From positions 1,301,217 through 1,365,216 of the forward strand of contig NC_083561.1 of the NCBI RefSeq assembly GCF_019925205.1: a stretch of 64,000 nt of DNA. The letters are read 5' to 3'. Under the pieces are notes generated by a model that worked only from the letters and a program-made list of their open reading frames with translations, was not told where the DNA came from and made no database searches. Origin of the DNA: Metopolophium dirhodum (Eukaryota; Arthropoda; Insecta; Hemiptera; Aphididae). The first letter of the stretch is position 1. Every line of letters starts with the position of its first letter. The position numbers and the translations under genes are program-made. This document shows positions 11,111 to 23,199 of the stretch, in pieces.

Positions 11111-11768
11111 TTACTATTGAGTACAGACAGTGTGTCATTATATAGTTGATTATTATATTACATTTCGTAAATATTAAACTACTTGGGTTACATTTTTTGA
11201 TTTTAAAAACTTAAATATTAGTTATTACCTATATTTTAAAGTATATTATGCCAAATATGTGTATTGTCTATACCTACCCGTAAACTTTATGACTTATAGA
11301 GTTAACATAAGGAAGCAAATAATTATAATAGAATAATTATTATAACTTGTAAGTAAATCAAGCTTATGTAATATCGACTAATGTGTTACTAGAGTATGTT
11401 TTTACAGATAAAATAAAAATAAAAACTTAACTAACTTAAAAGAAATATAATATAAAGAGACATACTAAAAGCTGAGATTATTTTTGTTTTGGGCCTCACA
11501 TATTTGAGCACGATTATTATTTAATTTTCAAAATGTTTACTGCAGTCGAAATTGTAATACATCATAAATCATAATCCATGAACTTCCCTTATGTACATTT
11601 ATTGAATAGTTTGAATAGTATTTGGAATTGGACACACGCGCTGCAGCATTGATGTATTCTTCTTATACAATTGCTTCTAATAATAGAGAGTGTGGACTTC
11701 AAATAAAAAAACGGCAAACCACAACGATCCGCTTTAATCAAAGTTTCTTCAGTGTCCCCACAATGGCA

Positions 11769-11819
11769 AAACAACCCCCTCCCTATAGCACTTGGGAGCG
11801 ATTTTAGGGAGGGTTGTTT
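11769..11819. repeat. Short inverted repeat (hairpin)
   Basis: The left arm AAACAACCCCCTCCCTA and right arm TAGGGAGGGTTGTTT can pair across a loop of about 20 bases. A second imperfect inverted pair (GGGTGTTGA / TCAACCCC) lies 85 bases downstream near 11907-11928. They may be termini of a small decayed element. Confidence 0.5.
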
Positions 11820-12999
11820 TTTTTAATTCGTCTGCATACAATAATTTTCTTTTGGATATAGCTTAGACCCTTTTTTATGTACATATTATTTTCTTTTTTA
11901 TTATAGGGTGTTGACTTCAATCAACCCCTGATTTTATTTTTGACTAGGTCTGCTATCATTAATTTAAAAAAACTGACGAGGCATGAAGTATTAATTATTG
12001 TATTTTACGATTTAAACCAGATTGAATTTTGCCAGTTTTGATTAATCTTAAACTTCAGCAATTTGTTTCTTATTTAGGGTGCCTAAGGAAACTGCATTAA
12101 GTAGATATTATTAAAAATGATTTTTAAGAATATGTAGTAAGGTACAGTTATTTATGCATAACATGTAACATCTATAATACCTACGTAGAATTTCTCGAGA
12201 ATATAAAATTAACTTGGGTGATATGTTAAACTAATTAAATGTGTTTGTGTAAAATAATTAATTTTATACAGTATATAATCAATAGTTCATAAATTAAGTA
12301 TTAACGAAGTATCTATATTCAATGTGTGTATATATTAACTATATGTATTCTAATAGGATTGGTTAGGTTTAACTTGATTTATAATGTTTTATAATTGTAT
12401 TCATGTTTTAAACTAATACCTATATTATGTTAAAACACTGTTCAATATGCAATTATTAATAACTCTATGTAAATGTGCTTTATAAAAAGTTTTTAATTTA
12501 ACTGCATTCATAATACTAATTTTAGCGCATCACGTAAGATTCAATAGTTACTATTAGGTCATAATATTAGTGTAGTAATTAAAAATGTTCACATAATGTA
12601 GAATTATGGTTTATTTTTGCATTGCAATTTTAACGTTTAACTTAACAAAGCCTAAGATTTGACTTTAAGATTAGTGTAATTAGTACTTATTAGTAATTAT
12701 AAAATAAAATTAATAACTTCCGTTCGATGTTCTGTACGTTTTACCTATTTCACCACTTACATCCTGCAGTAAATACGAAATTATTCACCACCTCCCCCCA
12801 CACGAACACCTTTTTGATATACCGCGCCTATACCGCTTCAGTCGTGCGTGAACATAATACTATAATAATATCATCTATTCGTCTATATGCAAACTTCATC
12901 TAAACTTCTTTTTCATCCCTACCAAATATAGGTCCCTTGGAATATTTTACACCACGGGGCGTGTGCCAGAGTCCGATCCATCAAATGAGTTGGTGTTTA
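11820..12999. other. AT-rich non-coding
   Basis: Nothing gene-like was found. GC rises after about 12770, leading into the GC-rich block. Confidence 0.4.
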
Positions 13000-13640
13000 A
13001 ATAGTGTTCTAATAGACACTGCAGTGGAGACTCGCGGTCGCCATCAGCCTGCGGGTATAGTCGTCGTGCGACTTTCTCAGTCACTCTAACAACAAAACAC
13101 GTCTTCGGGCCACTAAACAGAGTGCTATATATATTATGTAATATACCGCCTATGTATACATACCATATACGATGATATTATTATTATTATTAGGTATTGT
13201 AGAGTGGTGGCTATCGTATATTGTGGTCGCCGCGTGGTTTTTGTGTGCGCTCGCATCTCTTCTCCGCCGCGACATATTGCAGTCGATTGTCCTAAACACA
13301 TTTAAAAGTACCGTGCCCCCCGTCATCTCCCTCCGTGTAAAGTTTGTTTTGCTTGAAGCACATACACATATAATATATATATATACTTAAGCGGTGGAGA
13401 GGACGGACGAGCAGGCGCAGGCACCGGAACCCAATACACAATATTTTTGTTGACACTGTCGTGTCGGTGGTTGTTTGCGCAATTCCCAACGCCGTCGCCG
13501 CCTCTGTGGCAGCTGCAGGCGCTTCGGAATGCTGATCCGATTAGACAAGTGCAAATTGTCGGAAGGGTGGCGGACACACACGGGGCCCGTAACTGCGTTA
13601 TGCGCCCGCTTTTACCCTATAGACCGTGAAATTTATTGGG
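13000..13640. promoter_or_regulatory. GC- and CpG-rich block, candidate promoter / 5' exon region
   Basis: GC and CpG are well above the surrounding sequence. CTCAGTCAC at about 13077 matches the arthropod initiator TCAGT. Several 60-90-codon frames overlap on both strands, as expected in stop-poor GC-rich DNA. The minus-strand one at 13387-13581 (SNRISIPKRLQLPQRRRRRW) is the most protein-like. No strong exon borders could be fixed. It may be the promoter or first untranslated exon of the gene whose coding exon lies at 23668-24257, but nothing in the sequence proves the link. Confidence 0.3.
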
Positions 13641-16003
13641 GGGTCGGGAAACTTGACTCGAGTCCGTGGTTCGATGGGAAAAAAAATGTCAACAAATATC
13701 ACCGTAATCGTGCTATACTGATATATATATTATACTATATTTATGTGTGTGTGGTGTAAGGACAATGTGCTGTAAACGTTTCCTCAAAAACATATAATCA
13801 TATAAAGCTTATAATCAATATTCAATAGTAATATTGTTGAGCTAAATTTTGTTTTACACTTTATTATACTACATTATTTACTAAATACATTTGAAAATAT
13901 TTTACTTTTTGAAATTTTTAAAATATGTTTAAACCACAAGTTCGAGGTAGACCGCATTCTACACATTTCTAAATCGCAATATAAATTATAATGAATTAAA
14001 TTTTTTTTTGAACATCAGAACATTACTTTATAACTTTGGTTTAATAATTATTGAACATAAAAGTATAACATAAAAATAAATTGTGTTTAAGTTAACCTTG
14101 GTTGTTGATTTATTTAAAATTGATATAAAAATATATGTATACCTAACTAAAATGTAAAAAATTATCAACAAGGCGTAAATCAATATAAAAGTAAAAGTTT
14201 ACACAAATACCTTACATTGATTAATTACTCTACCAAGTATATTTTTTACATATACTTTTAATGAGAAATTGAGAACACTGTATATGCGTCCCATTTGGTG
14301 ATTTTGTTTGGTGTGCGGAGATGAAGGATTACATATATTATATAGGGGTAGATTGATTGATTCTTAAAACCCCTTTCATTTTTTTTTTTTTTATTAAAAA
14401 ATCCATCAAATCAATTTTAAGTGAATAAAACGCCCTAGTCTTTAGAATAATAAATCTGAAAGAATATATTACACGTTATATTGTTAGTTAAAATATTAAA
14501 TGATCATGTCGATATCAAACTCAGCTTTAATTTAAACACTATTTATTTTCAACGTTAGTACTTTAGTTTTTTGTACAATATTCAAATTCTAATACAAAAT
14601 TAATATTAATAGATTTAAAATTTAAATAATATTATCTTTGTATATTTATTCTACAATAATATATACAAAGTATAATTTTGTGTAGAAAATCATCAAAAGT
14701 GTTGCACATAACTTCGTTTTAAGGGTGTGTAAAATAAAAAATAACTATTAAATAATTGTGCAGCATTGATTTCAGATGTAATTCATTGTTAGGGAATATA
14801 CACATATTTTTTTTTTGGGAGGGGGGGATACTTCGTCGATTGTGTGTGTGTGTATGTGTATGTGTGTGCGTGTTTGAAGGTTTGTATGTTGATGCAGGCA
14901 TGTAGTGGTGGGCTCGTTGAGATTTTTATCCATTATACAAATTAAACAGACTTCAACCTTCATCGTACTGCCTATATTTTGTTTCCAGACATATTCTTAT
15001 AGGTAAATATAGTATTAAATGTAAATAAACTAAATAAATAAATAATAAGTGAAAGTGATGATATGTTTATTTTGATATTATAAATCTATTAATATTTTAA
15101 GTGTTGTAGACGGACTAAACCTTCTTGAAAACATCTTGGAGGACCAAACTCTCCCCCCCCCCCCCCCACTTAAATATCTGCCTATCACCCTATGCACTAA
15201 GGTAACACTCCTACACCACGGATAAGATCAATTATAATTTAAATAACTAGCATATTATATATTTTCTAAATCAAACGTTAATAGTTTATAATTTAGTATG
15301 TACCTAATTGTATTATTATTAGACGACAATAGACGTAGGTAGGTATTAACAGTATTCAGGAACCACTATAATCACTAACTATAATTTGTGATATTAACAT
15401 ATCTGATATCTATTACCAATATTATCGCCTAATAAAAAAGTTCACTGCTGCGAAGTATAATCGCAACAGCTTATACACTGATTATCCCGCGGCGTGCACT
15501 ATTATATTATGTTGGCGTAAATAAACTAATTATTTATAACGAAATTATAGTTTTCTGTTTTATTTTATTTCTATTTTTATATAATATCTACATAATATAG
15601 TTGCAATGCGTATAGTTTTCAAAGTACAACGGCCGCGTTACAATATCGTTTTTTTCCTACTAGTCGCGAGCCGTCACAACCACAACAATATAATATTTTT
15701 TAGTCATGCTGAATTATATTAAAAATTCTAGTCTTCGTGTTTTCAGTTAAGTTTCGATTGACCACCGTCGGTTCATTTCTCTGGTATGGTTAACTAAACA
15801 TGAGCGGTGGTTATTAGGCGTTAAACAAATACCATGGTAACCGCATTATTCATAATGGTGTCGTATATATTATACTACCTTAATGTAAACGAACGTGGAT
15901 CTTGATGAGTGATCCACGGTCACCAGCAGTGAGGTGTGGCTTACGGAGTTTCTGTAATATAGTAACGAGAATATTTCAAACAATGCGTCGATGTTGAGGT
16001 ACA
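13641..16003. other. AT-rich non-coding with simple repeats
   Basis: Contains a TG-rich microsatellite (14842-14872) and a 15-base C run (15153-15167). The overlapping frames at 14719-14963 are produced by the microsatellite and are not genes. Confidence 0.45.
14842..14872. repeat. Interrupted (TG)n microsatellite
   Basis: TG units with TATG and TGCG interruptions, directly downstream of a G run. Confidence 0.95.
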
Positions 16004-16350
16004 CCCCAAGTTCAAAATTTTGACTAGAAAATTGTTTGGTATTATGTTATTTTATATTTATTAGGTATGTAACAATTTTTAACCACGAAAATAAATGTTA
16101 TAACCACATCGATACTTCCGGATTCCAGAGTAATGTTACCGTTCTGCACCAAATTAATTAATATGTCGACTTGAAAATTGTTTATTATTATGTTATTTAT
16201 TATCTATCTAACAAAGAAAAAACCCCGGGTGCCAGTTAAACGTTACCGGTGTAGTTACAAAATTTTTTGTGTGGTTATAAATTGTAACATTATATAAATC
16301 ACATAAATCATATAATACCAAACAACGTTCAAGTCAACATTTTCATCTTG
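16004..16350. mobile_element. MITE-like element with long inverted arms and internal direct repeat
   Basis: The left arm at about 16012-16085 contains TTGTTTGGTATTATGTTATT and ATGTAACAATTTTTAACCAC. The right arm at about 16270-16345 carries the same series inverted (GTGGTTATAAATTGTAACAT, AATACCAAACAACGTTCAAG). A partial direct copy of the left arm (GAAAATTGTTTATTATTATG) lies between them at 16172-16215, so the element has both inverted and direct internal structure. No coding. Confidence 0.6.
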
Positions 16351-16351
16351 G

Positions 16352-16365
16352 GTTGCTAGGGCAAC
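16352..16365. promoter_or_regulatory. RFX X-box-like motif
   Basis: GTTGCTAGGGCAAC fits the X-box consensus GTNRCC-N(0-3)-RGYAAC with one mismatch in the left half and a perfect right half. X-boxes mark RFX-controlled ciliary genes in animals, but this one abuts a repeat element and no ciliary gene is recognised next to it, so function is uncertain. Confidence 0.3.
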
Positions 16366-16419
16366 GCACCTGATTGCATGCGCATCGTCGCCAAAAGTGG
16401 TCATCAAAAATCTGTTGCA

Positions 16420-16535
16420 CTACACAAGTACACGACGCCTAACCATATTATAATTGCTTTCTGCAGCCTTGAAGGCCACGAACGACGCTGTAGAGGTGAC
16501 TTCACACTCTGCCGTGATAATGTGAACCCTGATTT
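16420..16535 (-). CDS. Candidate minus-strand terminal exon
   Basis: The acceptor CCAAATTATTTTTCAG precedes 16535. After two bases that complete a codon, the frame reads IRVHIITAECEVTSTASFVA, FKAAESNYNMVRRRVLV, stop at 16420-16422. The incoming phase is exactly what the donor of the exon at 16849-17050 needs (G|AA gives Glu). The plus strand over the same bases also has an acceptor (TTGCTTTCTGCAG) followed by a short open frame, so strand assignment is not certain. Family unknown. Confidence 0.33.
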
Positions 16536-16848
16536 CTGAAAAATAATTTGGCGCTGTGATTAGTCAAATGATGTAGTTAGTATGCGCATACAATAATGTT
16601 ACCATATAAGTTATTCCATATATACCAGAGAGTAGAATCCAACTCTATTGAAGCTCGTATACGTTAAACCAGTTAACTTTTTTTTCACCCCATCTATGTC
16701 ATAGATAGATATTGGAACCGTACGGTATCTTTATAACTTATGGGAGTTCTCGTTACTCATTTTAAAAGTATGGTTGTCACCTTGGCCGATTTATAAGATT
16801 GGCTGTCAATATGCAGGGTTTTCCCGGAGGAATATTCGAAATACTTAC

Positions 16849-17050
16849 CATCGTCCGGCGACGTTTGAATTACAAACTGCGTGTCCTTTCGGAGTCGACG
16901 GAGGAGTGCATCCTTGCAAGATTCTCGCCGAAACTGTTTGCTACGAATATAACGATCATCGTATTGAGGACGCACCCCACTTACGTGTGTATTCCCTTTC
17001 TTATAGGGACAATTTGAATTCAGCAGTTTCAGTTTTGTGTAGGTAGTATC
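16849..17050 (-). CDS. Candidate minus-strand exon preceding the one at 16420-16535
   Basis: A consensus donor GACGATG|GTAAGT ends the exon at 16849. The acceptor is either GTCCCTATAAG (start 16999) or TATTATTAAAG (start 17050). The open frame reads GNTHVSGVRPQYDDRYIRSK, then QFRRESCKDALLRRLRKDTQ and FVIQTSPDD, Arg/Lys-rich. It leaves one base (G) that joins in phase with the exon across a 313-base intron. The opposite strand also has an open frame here (GGIFEILTIVRRRLNYKLRV) that superficially recalls an ionotropic-receptor ligand-binding segment. That reading lacks a donor and is treated as the less likely one. Confidence 0.35.
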
Positions 17051-19814
17051 CTTTAATAATAGAGTGAATTGACTATTGACCAATAATAATTATTATCAAA
17101 CTTAAGAGTAAGAATATTAAAAGTGTGTTTCACATTGGGTTTATACGGTATTTTAATTTGTATAAGCAAGTAACGAGTATGTAAAATATTTAAATATTAC
17201 AATTTAAAAATTCCCATAATTTGCTTAAAAATTAAAACATCGTAAACCCACGTGAAAATATACAATGTTTTATATCCTATATTACTTTTCAGTTTGATAA
17301 TAGGCTAATTCGCTCTAAACGTATACTACACAAAATTGGAACTGCTGAACACAATTAATTTACTGCTATGTTGTACAATGTACGTTTGTAAGACGGATAC
17401 AACATGGTAATATTATGCGTCTTCTTAATGCTCGCGCGCGTCGAACGTAGTTGTTATTCCGTCACATCGCGTCTTCATTATTCCAATATAATATTATGTA
17501 TAATTGTCTGCGAACCGGTTGGCCGGGCGACACGTTATTTCATATGCCATCGTAATTAGGTACGCATCCACACGAGAACACCCAAGAGCCCAAAGTGTAA
17601 ATTTCTAATGCAGTAATTGTCGAACCAATAGGTACCCATCCACACATCTACCCACGTTCAATCTCCTCAATATTTTATTTCTGTGTAAAGTCTCGCTGTA
17701 CCATTTGTGCACGTGTGCTACACCCGCTCTTTCGGTGCTTTAAGCAGGCAATTTGTAAGAGTTTAAAAAAAAAAAATGTTAATTTAACAGTTTAAGTGTG
17801 ACAATTATGTTTAAAAATGTGTTTCTGTGTAATTTTCAAGTGGTACCGTGTTACTACTCGAGAGTACCGACCACAGTTGGCTTGTCACGTAATTTAAAAT
17901 TTGAATATCTTTGAATCTTGAATCGTTCTGAACTTACGTTTTTATTAACAGTGGGCGGTGCAGTGGCACAGAGCTCCACTAATTTTGTTTTATATTTTGA
18001 GAGCATCTCTACTAATTATTTTCATTAGCATGTTTTTTTAAAAAAATATTTTCTTGACACATTATTTTTATAATGTATATTTCCAAAAAATTTTATTTAG
18101 TAAGATATTCAATTCAGTTTGATATATTTTATAAATTGTATAAGTTTTTATGAATAGGTATTATGACTTATGATATGACATAATAACAGCTATGATAATT
18201 TAATGTAATTTAAAAAATCGTATAAATTAATGTTGGTACATTTATGTAATATAATTATTTTTAATGTGAACCAAATATAAATTACTATTAAAACTATTGT
18301 TCAAAAATATATTTTAAACGCTCATATTGAGTTGTGGCTTACTCTATAGTCTATAATATTGTATAATTGTATGTTCAATGGTAGATGATGGAGGGAGGGG
18401 GGCGTGAGAACTTTCCACAAGGTGAGTTGAATTCAATAATTTCATCAAATACCTAATTGTATGTTGTAATACATAATTTGACAAAGTTTTATGTCTGTAT
18501 GCGTAGTCAATTTGTGTCAAATCAGACATAGTTTAACATGATCATTTGTATATTTATATTATAAATTATACCTATTTTATATAGCAATACTGATGTTATT
18601 ATTTTATCAAAATAATTTCTATAAGCTTAAATAAAACCTATACCTATATATTTGACAATTTATTATGTTCGTTTTTAACTGAAACCGTTTTTCGATTAAC
18701 TATTGTAATACATATTAAATAGTAATTATTTTTTTTTTGTATGATAATAATCCAGCACTAGATTTATAATATTATATCCGTCGAGAATGAGAGAAACAAG
18801 ACGAATGTCCATAATACTGTCCCCCACCCGGGCATGGCAGATACCTACGGGTGCCCAAATTAAAAATTCTGCCAAAACAAATCACGAGTAAACAAATCTA
18901 CAGTACCCCCCCCCCCCCTTCCTACAGTACCACAGGCTAATGACCTAAGTAGTCGAAGCCTTAACACCCCCCCCCCCAAAAAAAAAAAGGTTGTCTATAT
19001 ATTATTCAGTGTTTTAGTGTCTACTATATTCTGATTATATATTGAAATGTTTTAATAGTTAATATTTTTTCCTTGACGTTACTGCATGGATAGCTTTTAT
19101 TATAAGTTTCGTTATTTTAACAATTATTTAGGAATAAATTAAAAATTTAATGATTTAATGTATATAAATTAAAATATATACAATATATATTAATATGTTT
19201 ATTTTATTGTTTTTCAACTGTTTTCGCGCCAAATTAGATATATTCTTTGATTTATCATATTAACAAAAATAATCTTATTTTTAATTGCATACCGCTTTTA
19301 CATTTATTTAAATTACCTCTTTGAGTTAATATTTTAATGTATAATTAATATGTTTTATAACTGCATGGCTATTGTTGTATACAATTGCACATATTATTGT
19401 ACAGTAGAGTATAAGTTTGTTTCACTTCCGATTCCGTACCTACAACATAAATTGTTGCTGATTCATTATCTAGACATCTAGTGATTATCATAATTTTTCT
19501 TAATGTATACATACCCGAGTTTTGAGTATGGATAATACTCTGTTATATAACTAATAACATGTACTAGAATATTTGATAGTGTTTGTATTTAAAACAAAAA
19601 TATATGTACTCATTATTTATGACGTATATTCATAGCCAAAAACAAAGTTCACTAGCTGTGAAATGTTGCCCATAAAATAATGTATATAACACTGTAGGTT
19701 TTACTATACTTCTACGATGTCATCAGAACCCCATACATCGCATATAATGGTGCAGCTAAAATAATGGAGATAACAATATTTACTGCAACGTTGTAGAACT
19801 TTTCACCGAATCTC
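17051..19814. other. Mostly AT-rich non-coding
   Basis: GC is locally raised at 17420-17760 without a definable exon. At 18370-18420 an ATGATGGAGGGAGG start followed by CCACAAG|GTGAGT is a possible tiny plus-strand first exon (MMEGGGRENFPQ), too short to call. Homopolymer tracts are C13 at 18906-18918 and C11A11 at 18967-18988. Confidence 0.4.
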
Positions 19815-20035
19815 ACAGCAAAATTAATGTTTGTTTACTTCGAGAACGAGTCGTGAGACTCGAGATCCTTTAACAGACAGCGTTGCATAAGCCTATAACC
19901 TCGTTTTGTTCTAAAATGTATAGCACTATGGCCCATAATTTCATTTTTTTGTTTTCGATAACTACAAAATTACCCCACATAGCCAATTTCAATACTGATG
20001 CACGGGAAAACTTCAGTTATAAATTATAATAATAT
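19815..20035 (+). repeat. Dispersed repeat, first of a direct pair
   Basis: Shares ordered words with 20640-20790: TTCGAGAACGAGT, CATAATTTCTTTTTT-like, ACAAAATTACC / ACAAAATCACC and AATACTG...GGAAAAC. The divergence suggests an old family. Class unknown. Confidence 0.55.
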
Positions 20036-20269
20036 AGGTAAGTTATAATAATTATTTCTTTCTTACGTTAACTCGATAAAATGTACGAGTATTATAAACA
20101 ATACACATATTTGACATAATATACATTAAAATATAGGTAATACCTAATAACTAATATTTAATAGTTTTTAAAATAAAAAAAAATGTAGCTCAAGTATAGT
20201 TTAATATTCACGAAATGTAATATATTAATCAACTATATATTTATACATACTGTCTATATACTCAGTAGT

Positions 20270-20555
20270 AAAATGTATCCGATTATGTTAATTAATTACA
20301 CATATAAAAAATGTGTAGATAAACTTAATTTAAAACTTAATTGAAAAAAGTTGACCGCATTATGTTTAATATTTATAACTTTGAATCGTCCTATAATCAA
20401 TATATATTTCTAACATTAAATGGTTTAATTTAAACCTAGTATCGCTCAGAATCGTTTAACAAATACAAAAAGTCAAAAACGTATCGTATAATATACCTAA
20501 ATGGCTAAGTACAGCAGGCGTATATGAAAAGAAAGACGACACTCGGTATTTAAAT
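20270..20555 (-). repeat. Dispersed repeat, copy B (inverted relative to 10850-11110)
   Basis: The inverted complement contains CATATACGCCTGCTGTAC, AACGATTCTGAGCGATAC and GTCAACTTTTTTCAATTAAG in the same order and spacing as copy A. The two copies lie about 9.4 kb apart in opposite orientation. Confidence 0.7.
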
Positions 20556-20639
20556 CCTATTGAGTAAAAATAAAATGTAAAGTATAAATAAATGTTTTAA
20601 GCATAACATAATTATGCCTTCAAGAAATACATTTTAAAA

Positions 20640-20790
20640 TATAAATTAATATTTGTTTAATTCGAGAACGAGTTTCGAGATTCGATAATGGGTCATAATT
20701 TCTTTTTTTTAAAAATATTTTGGTAACCACAAAATCACCACGTACGGAGAATTACAATACTGGCGCTCGGAAAACATGAGTTATCAGGCC
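20640..20790 (+). repeat. Dispersed repeat, second of a direct pair
   Basis: Same family and orientation as 19815-20035, shortened in the middle. Confidence 0.55.
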
Positions 20791-21388
20791 CATTAATCGT
20801 AACAACTCGGGAACTATACAACTGCAGACTTGCTGAATATTAGATTTTTATTATTTGAATACTGAATAGATACTAATAAAAACCCCTAACATACATATTA
20901 TAATATGTGTATGAAAGATATACAATAAAATATATATAATTCTGCAGCTGGGTATTAATATTTAATATAATCAATATAGAGTTTTAAAGGTGCAAAATAA
21001 AATAAATTACTTTTGTTTCGCGTATTTCCACAGTCATCAATCATTATAGTCTTTCCGTATATTTTACACGTGACCTACATCGGTTTCAGGTACACATAGG
21101 TACATAATATTATAAGGTGAGCGAATACTATATATAATATGCGGTAAACACCGGGATAAACGTTTATTTTTATGTGGTCTGACAGTCGGATGACGGTCCC
21201 TGTCGCTTTTAATCGGGCTCGTAAGACGATACGCGTGACCGCAGGCACGCCGCGAGTTTTTTCGCGCACGCGTTACACATATTGCACGTATTTAACAATA
21301 AAATATACGTGAGCGTATCCAATGCCAAACGTATACGAGTTATGACGGATCTTATCGTATGTTATGATCGTGTAAAAAATAACACATA

Positions 21389-21947
21389 CCGGGTGATACG
21401 TTTAACGTAATACGCTCGTAATTAAAAAAAAAAAAAAACTATTAACGTTTATATGAAAATATTTTTTTGCACAATTTTAAGACGTCGAAAAACAAATTTT
21501 TTTTTTACTTTTTTTATCAGCCACGTGAATTTTTGATTCTTTGTTCCAAAGCAGAGTATTTTTGGAGTAATTTGATATATTAAAATCGAATTTTGGACAG
21601 TGAGTGGCTTATGATTTACTTATAAATATTTAAAATGTTTAATTAGCGGAGTGGAACCCCGAAAAATGTTTGTACACTATACTCCGCTCGTTTTAACTCT
21701 TAACACTTATAAGTATTATATCTATTAAACTATACTTGTCCAAAATTTGATTTTTAAAGATCGAAATACTCAGAAATCTGCGACGGAATATAAAATGTAT
21801 GGTGTCAATCAAAAGAGTAAAAAACTTTAAAAAAATTAAAATAGTACAAAATATAAACCTAAAACTATGTATAAAAGAAATATTTTCAAAAACGTAACTG
21901 TTTTCTGTAATAATGAGCGTCTTAAGGTTTAACTATGGATCACCCCG
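21389..21947. mobile_element. 559-bp fold-back MITE, TA target site
   Basis: TA dinucleotides flank termini CCGGGTGAT... and ...ATCACCCCG. Inside, GTTTAAC and the inverted TAATACGCTC / GAGCGTCTTA words continue the symmetry, and long internal arms (ATCGAATTTTGGACA / TGTCCAAAATTTGAT; AGCGGAGT / ACTCCGCT) make nearly the whole element a palindrome. The TA duplication and GGGTGAT ends point to a Tc1/mariner-type mobilising transposase. No coding. Confidence 0.75.
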
Positions 21948-23199
21948 TATATTAAATGTGTCGCGTGTCGGGTTCATATATTATAATACTATATATTGTC
22001 ATCTGCTGCAGGTACAGGCATTATATATAATTATATATTATACAGGTACAGGAGGTTTCGGGTGTCGCGTTCACAATACGACTATAATATTATGCTCGTA
22101 TATAATTGAATACAATATAATATCATTCCTGGTATATATATATATATTATTTACTGCACATTGCACGTGGAGAGTTTGGCCAGCCGGCGTGTGATATGAT
22201 ATTATATGCCATACTTCGCTTTTTTACGGTCACGGAACCTCGACCGACGATTTCCAGCTCCTATATACATCATAGACGTCATAGCAGGACCTATGGATAC
22301 ATGTATTTGCAAAATATCAACGCGGCCGACCCTTCGCCTATATGTATATATATTATACTATATTAAAGGTTGTGACTTGGGTCGAGTTTAGCGCTCAGTT
22401 TAGTCTTATATTTATATATATATAGGTCGGGTTAGATATAGCTGCACCGTAAGGTCGTATTAAACTTAAATACTGTTCGGTCGAGGGTAGGTATAAGATG
22501 CAGGTCCGCACGTCATAACAATATAATAATATATTTTATTATAATACGCGAGACGGATCTTTTACACGTTACGAGTTCATGCAGTCTCTCACTTTCTCAC
22601 TCTCTCACTCACTGCTTCCTTCCATATGTTATATTATGTATATATATTAATATGTCGAATAAACCACGTCAGCAGGGTTGTTACTTGCTATATATACTCG
22701 AACGTAAATATAAATATCACATAATCCTGCGTGATAATAATAATATGTTATATTATATAATATTATAATATATGGAATAATTTATAATATCGACGCGCGG
22801 AAATACGATCAGTATATTACGTCGTGTCACGTAGGTAGTAGTGGTCGAGGGAGCTTTACCCGCCCTCACGTGGATATCGTGATAGCCTAAAAGAATGTCC
22901 TCGGGAAACGTCCATAAAAAAATGCCCAAAATCAAGAATGTTCACGGTAAACTGTTCAAAATCAAGTGTCAAAAGAAAAATGAGTATCGAAATGTAGGTA
23001 ACCTAATAATGAAAAATTAAAGATAATAATAATTTGTTATAAAATAACTAAAAATTTGATTTAATTTTTTTTTAATTTAAATCAATGATTTTCAACTGTA
23101 TATTTTTTACTATTTTTGATTTTAAACAACTATTAGCGCCTGAAAACACAGTTGGTGTTGGATAATTTTACCACGGACATGTTTGATTTTGGACAATTT
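21948..23199. other. Non-coding, AT/TA-rich upstream flank of the 23-24 kb gene
   Basis: Long TATA/ATAT runs and a pyrimidine-rich CTCTCAC cluster at 22585-22622 (GAGAG on the other strand, a GAGA-factor-like sequence). Short frames at 21913-22391 and 22753-22935 are AT-codon shadows. Confidence 0.4.
22585..22622. promoter_or_regulatory. CT-rich cluster (GAGA-type on the minus strand)
   Basis: Repeated TCTCAC units. Such arrays bind GAGA-type factors at insect promoters. Its place 1.1 kb upstream of the coding exon is suggestive only. Confidence 0.25.

Noticed and set aside
13323..13581. Minus-strand frames in the GC-rich block
   Set aside because: Arg-rich and open in several frames at once; an acceptor (CATAACGCAG) could join one of them to 16849 in phase, but the exon at 16535 fits that donor better.
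14719..14963. Two overlapping frames with Thr-His runs
   Set aside because: Produced by the TG microsatellite at 14842-14872.
16799..17017. Plus-strand ionotropic-receptor-like frame
   Set aside because: GGIFEILTIVRRRLNYKLRV is suggestive, but there is no donor, the downstream segments do not follow, and the minus strand has better splice support. Kept as a finding, not a gene.
18370..18420. ATGATGGAGGGAGG... followed by donor GTGAGT
   Set aside because: Only 12 codons, and its phase does not fit the acceptors of the 23.7-kb exon.
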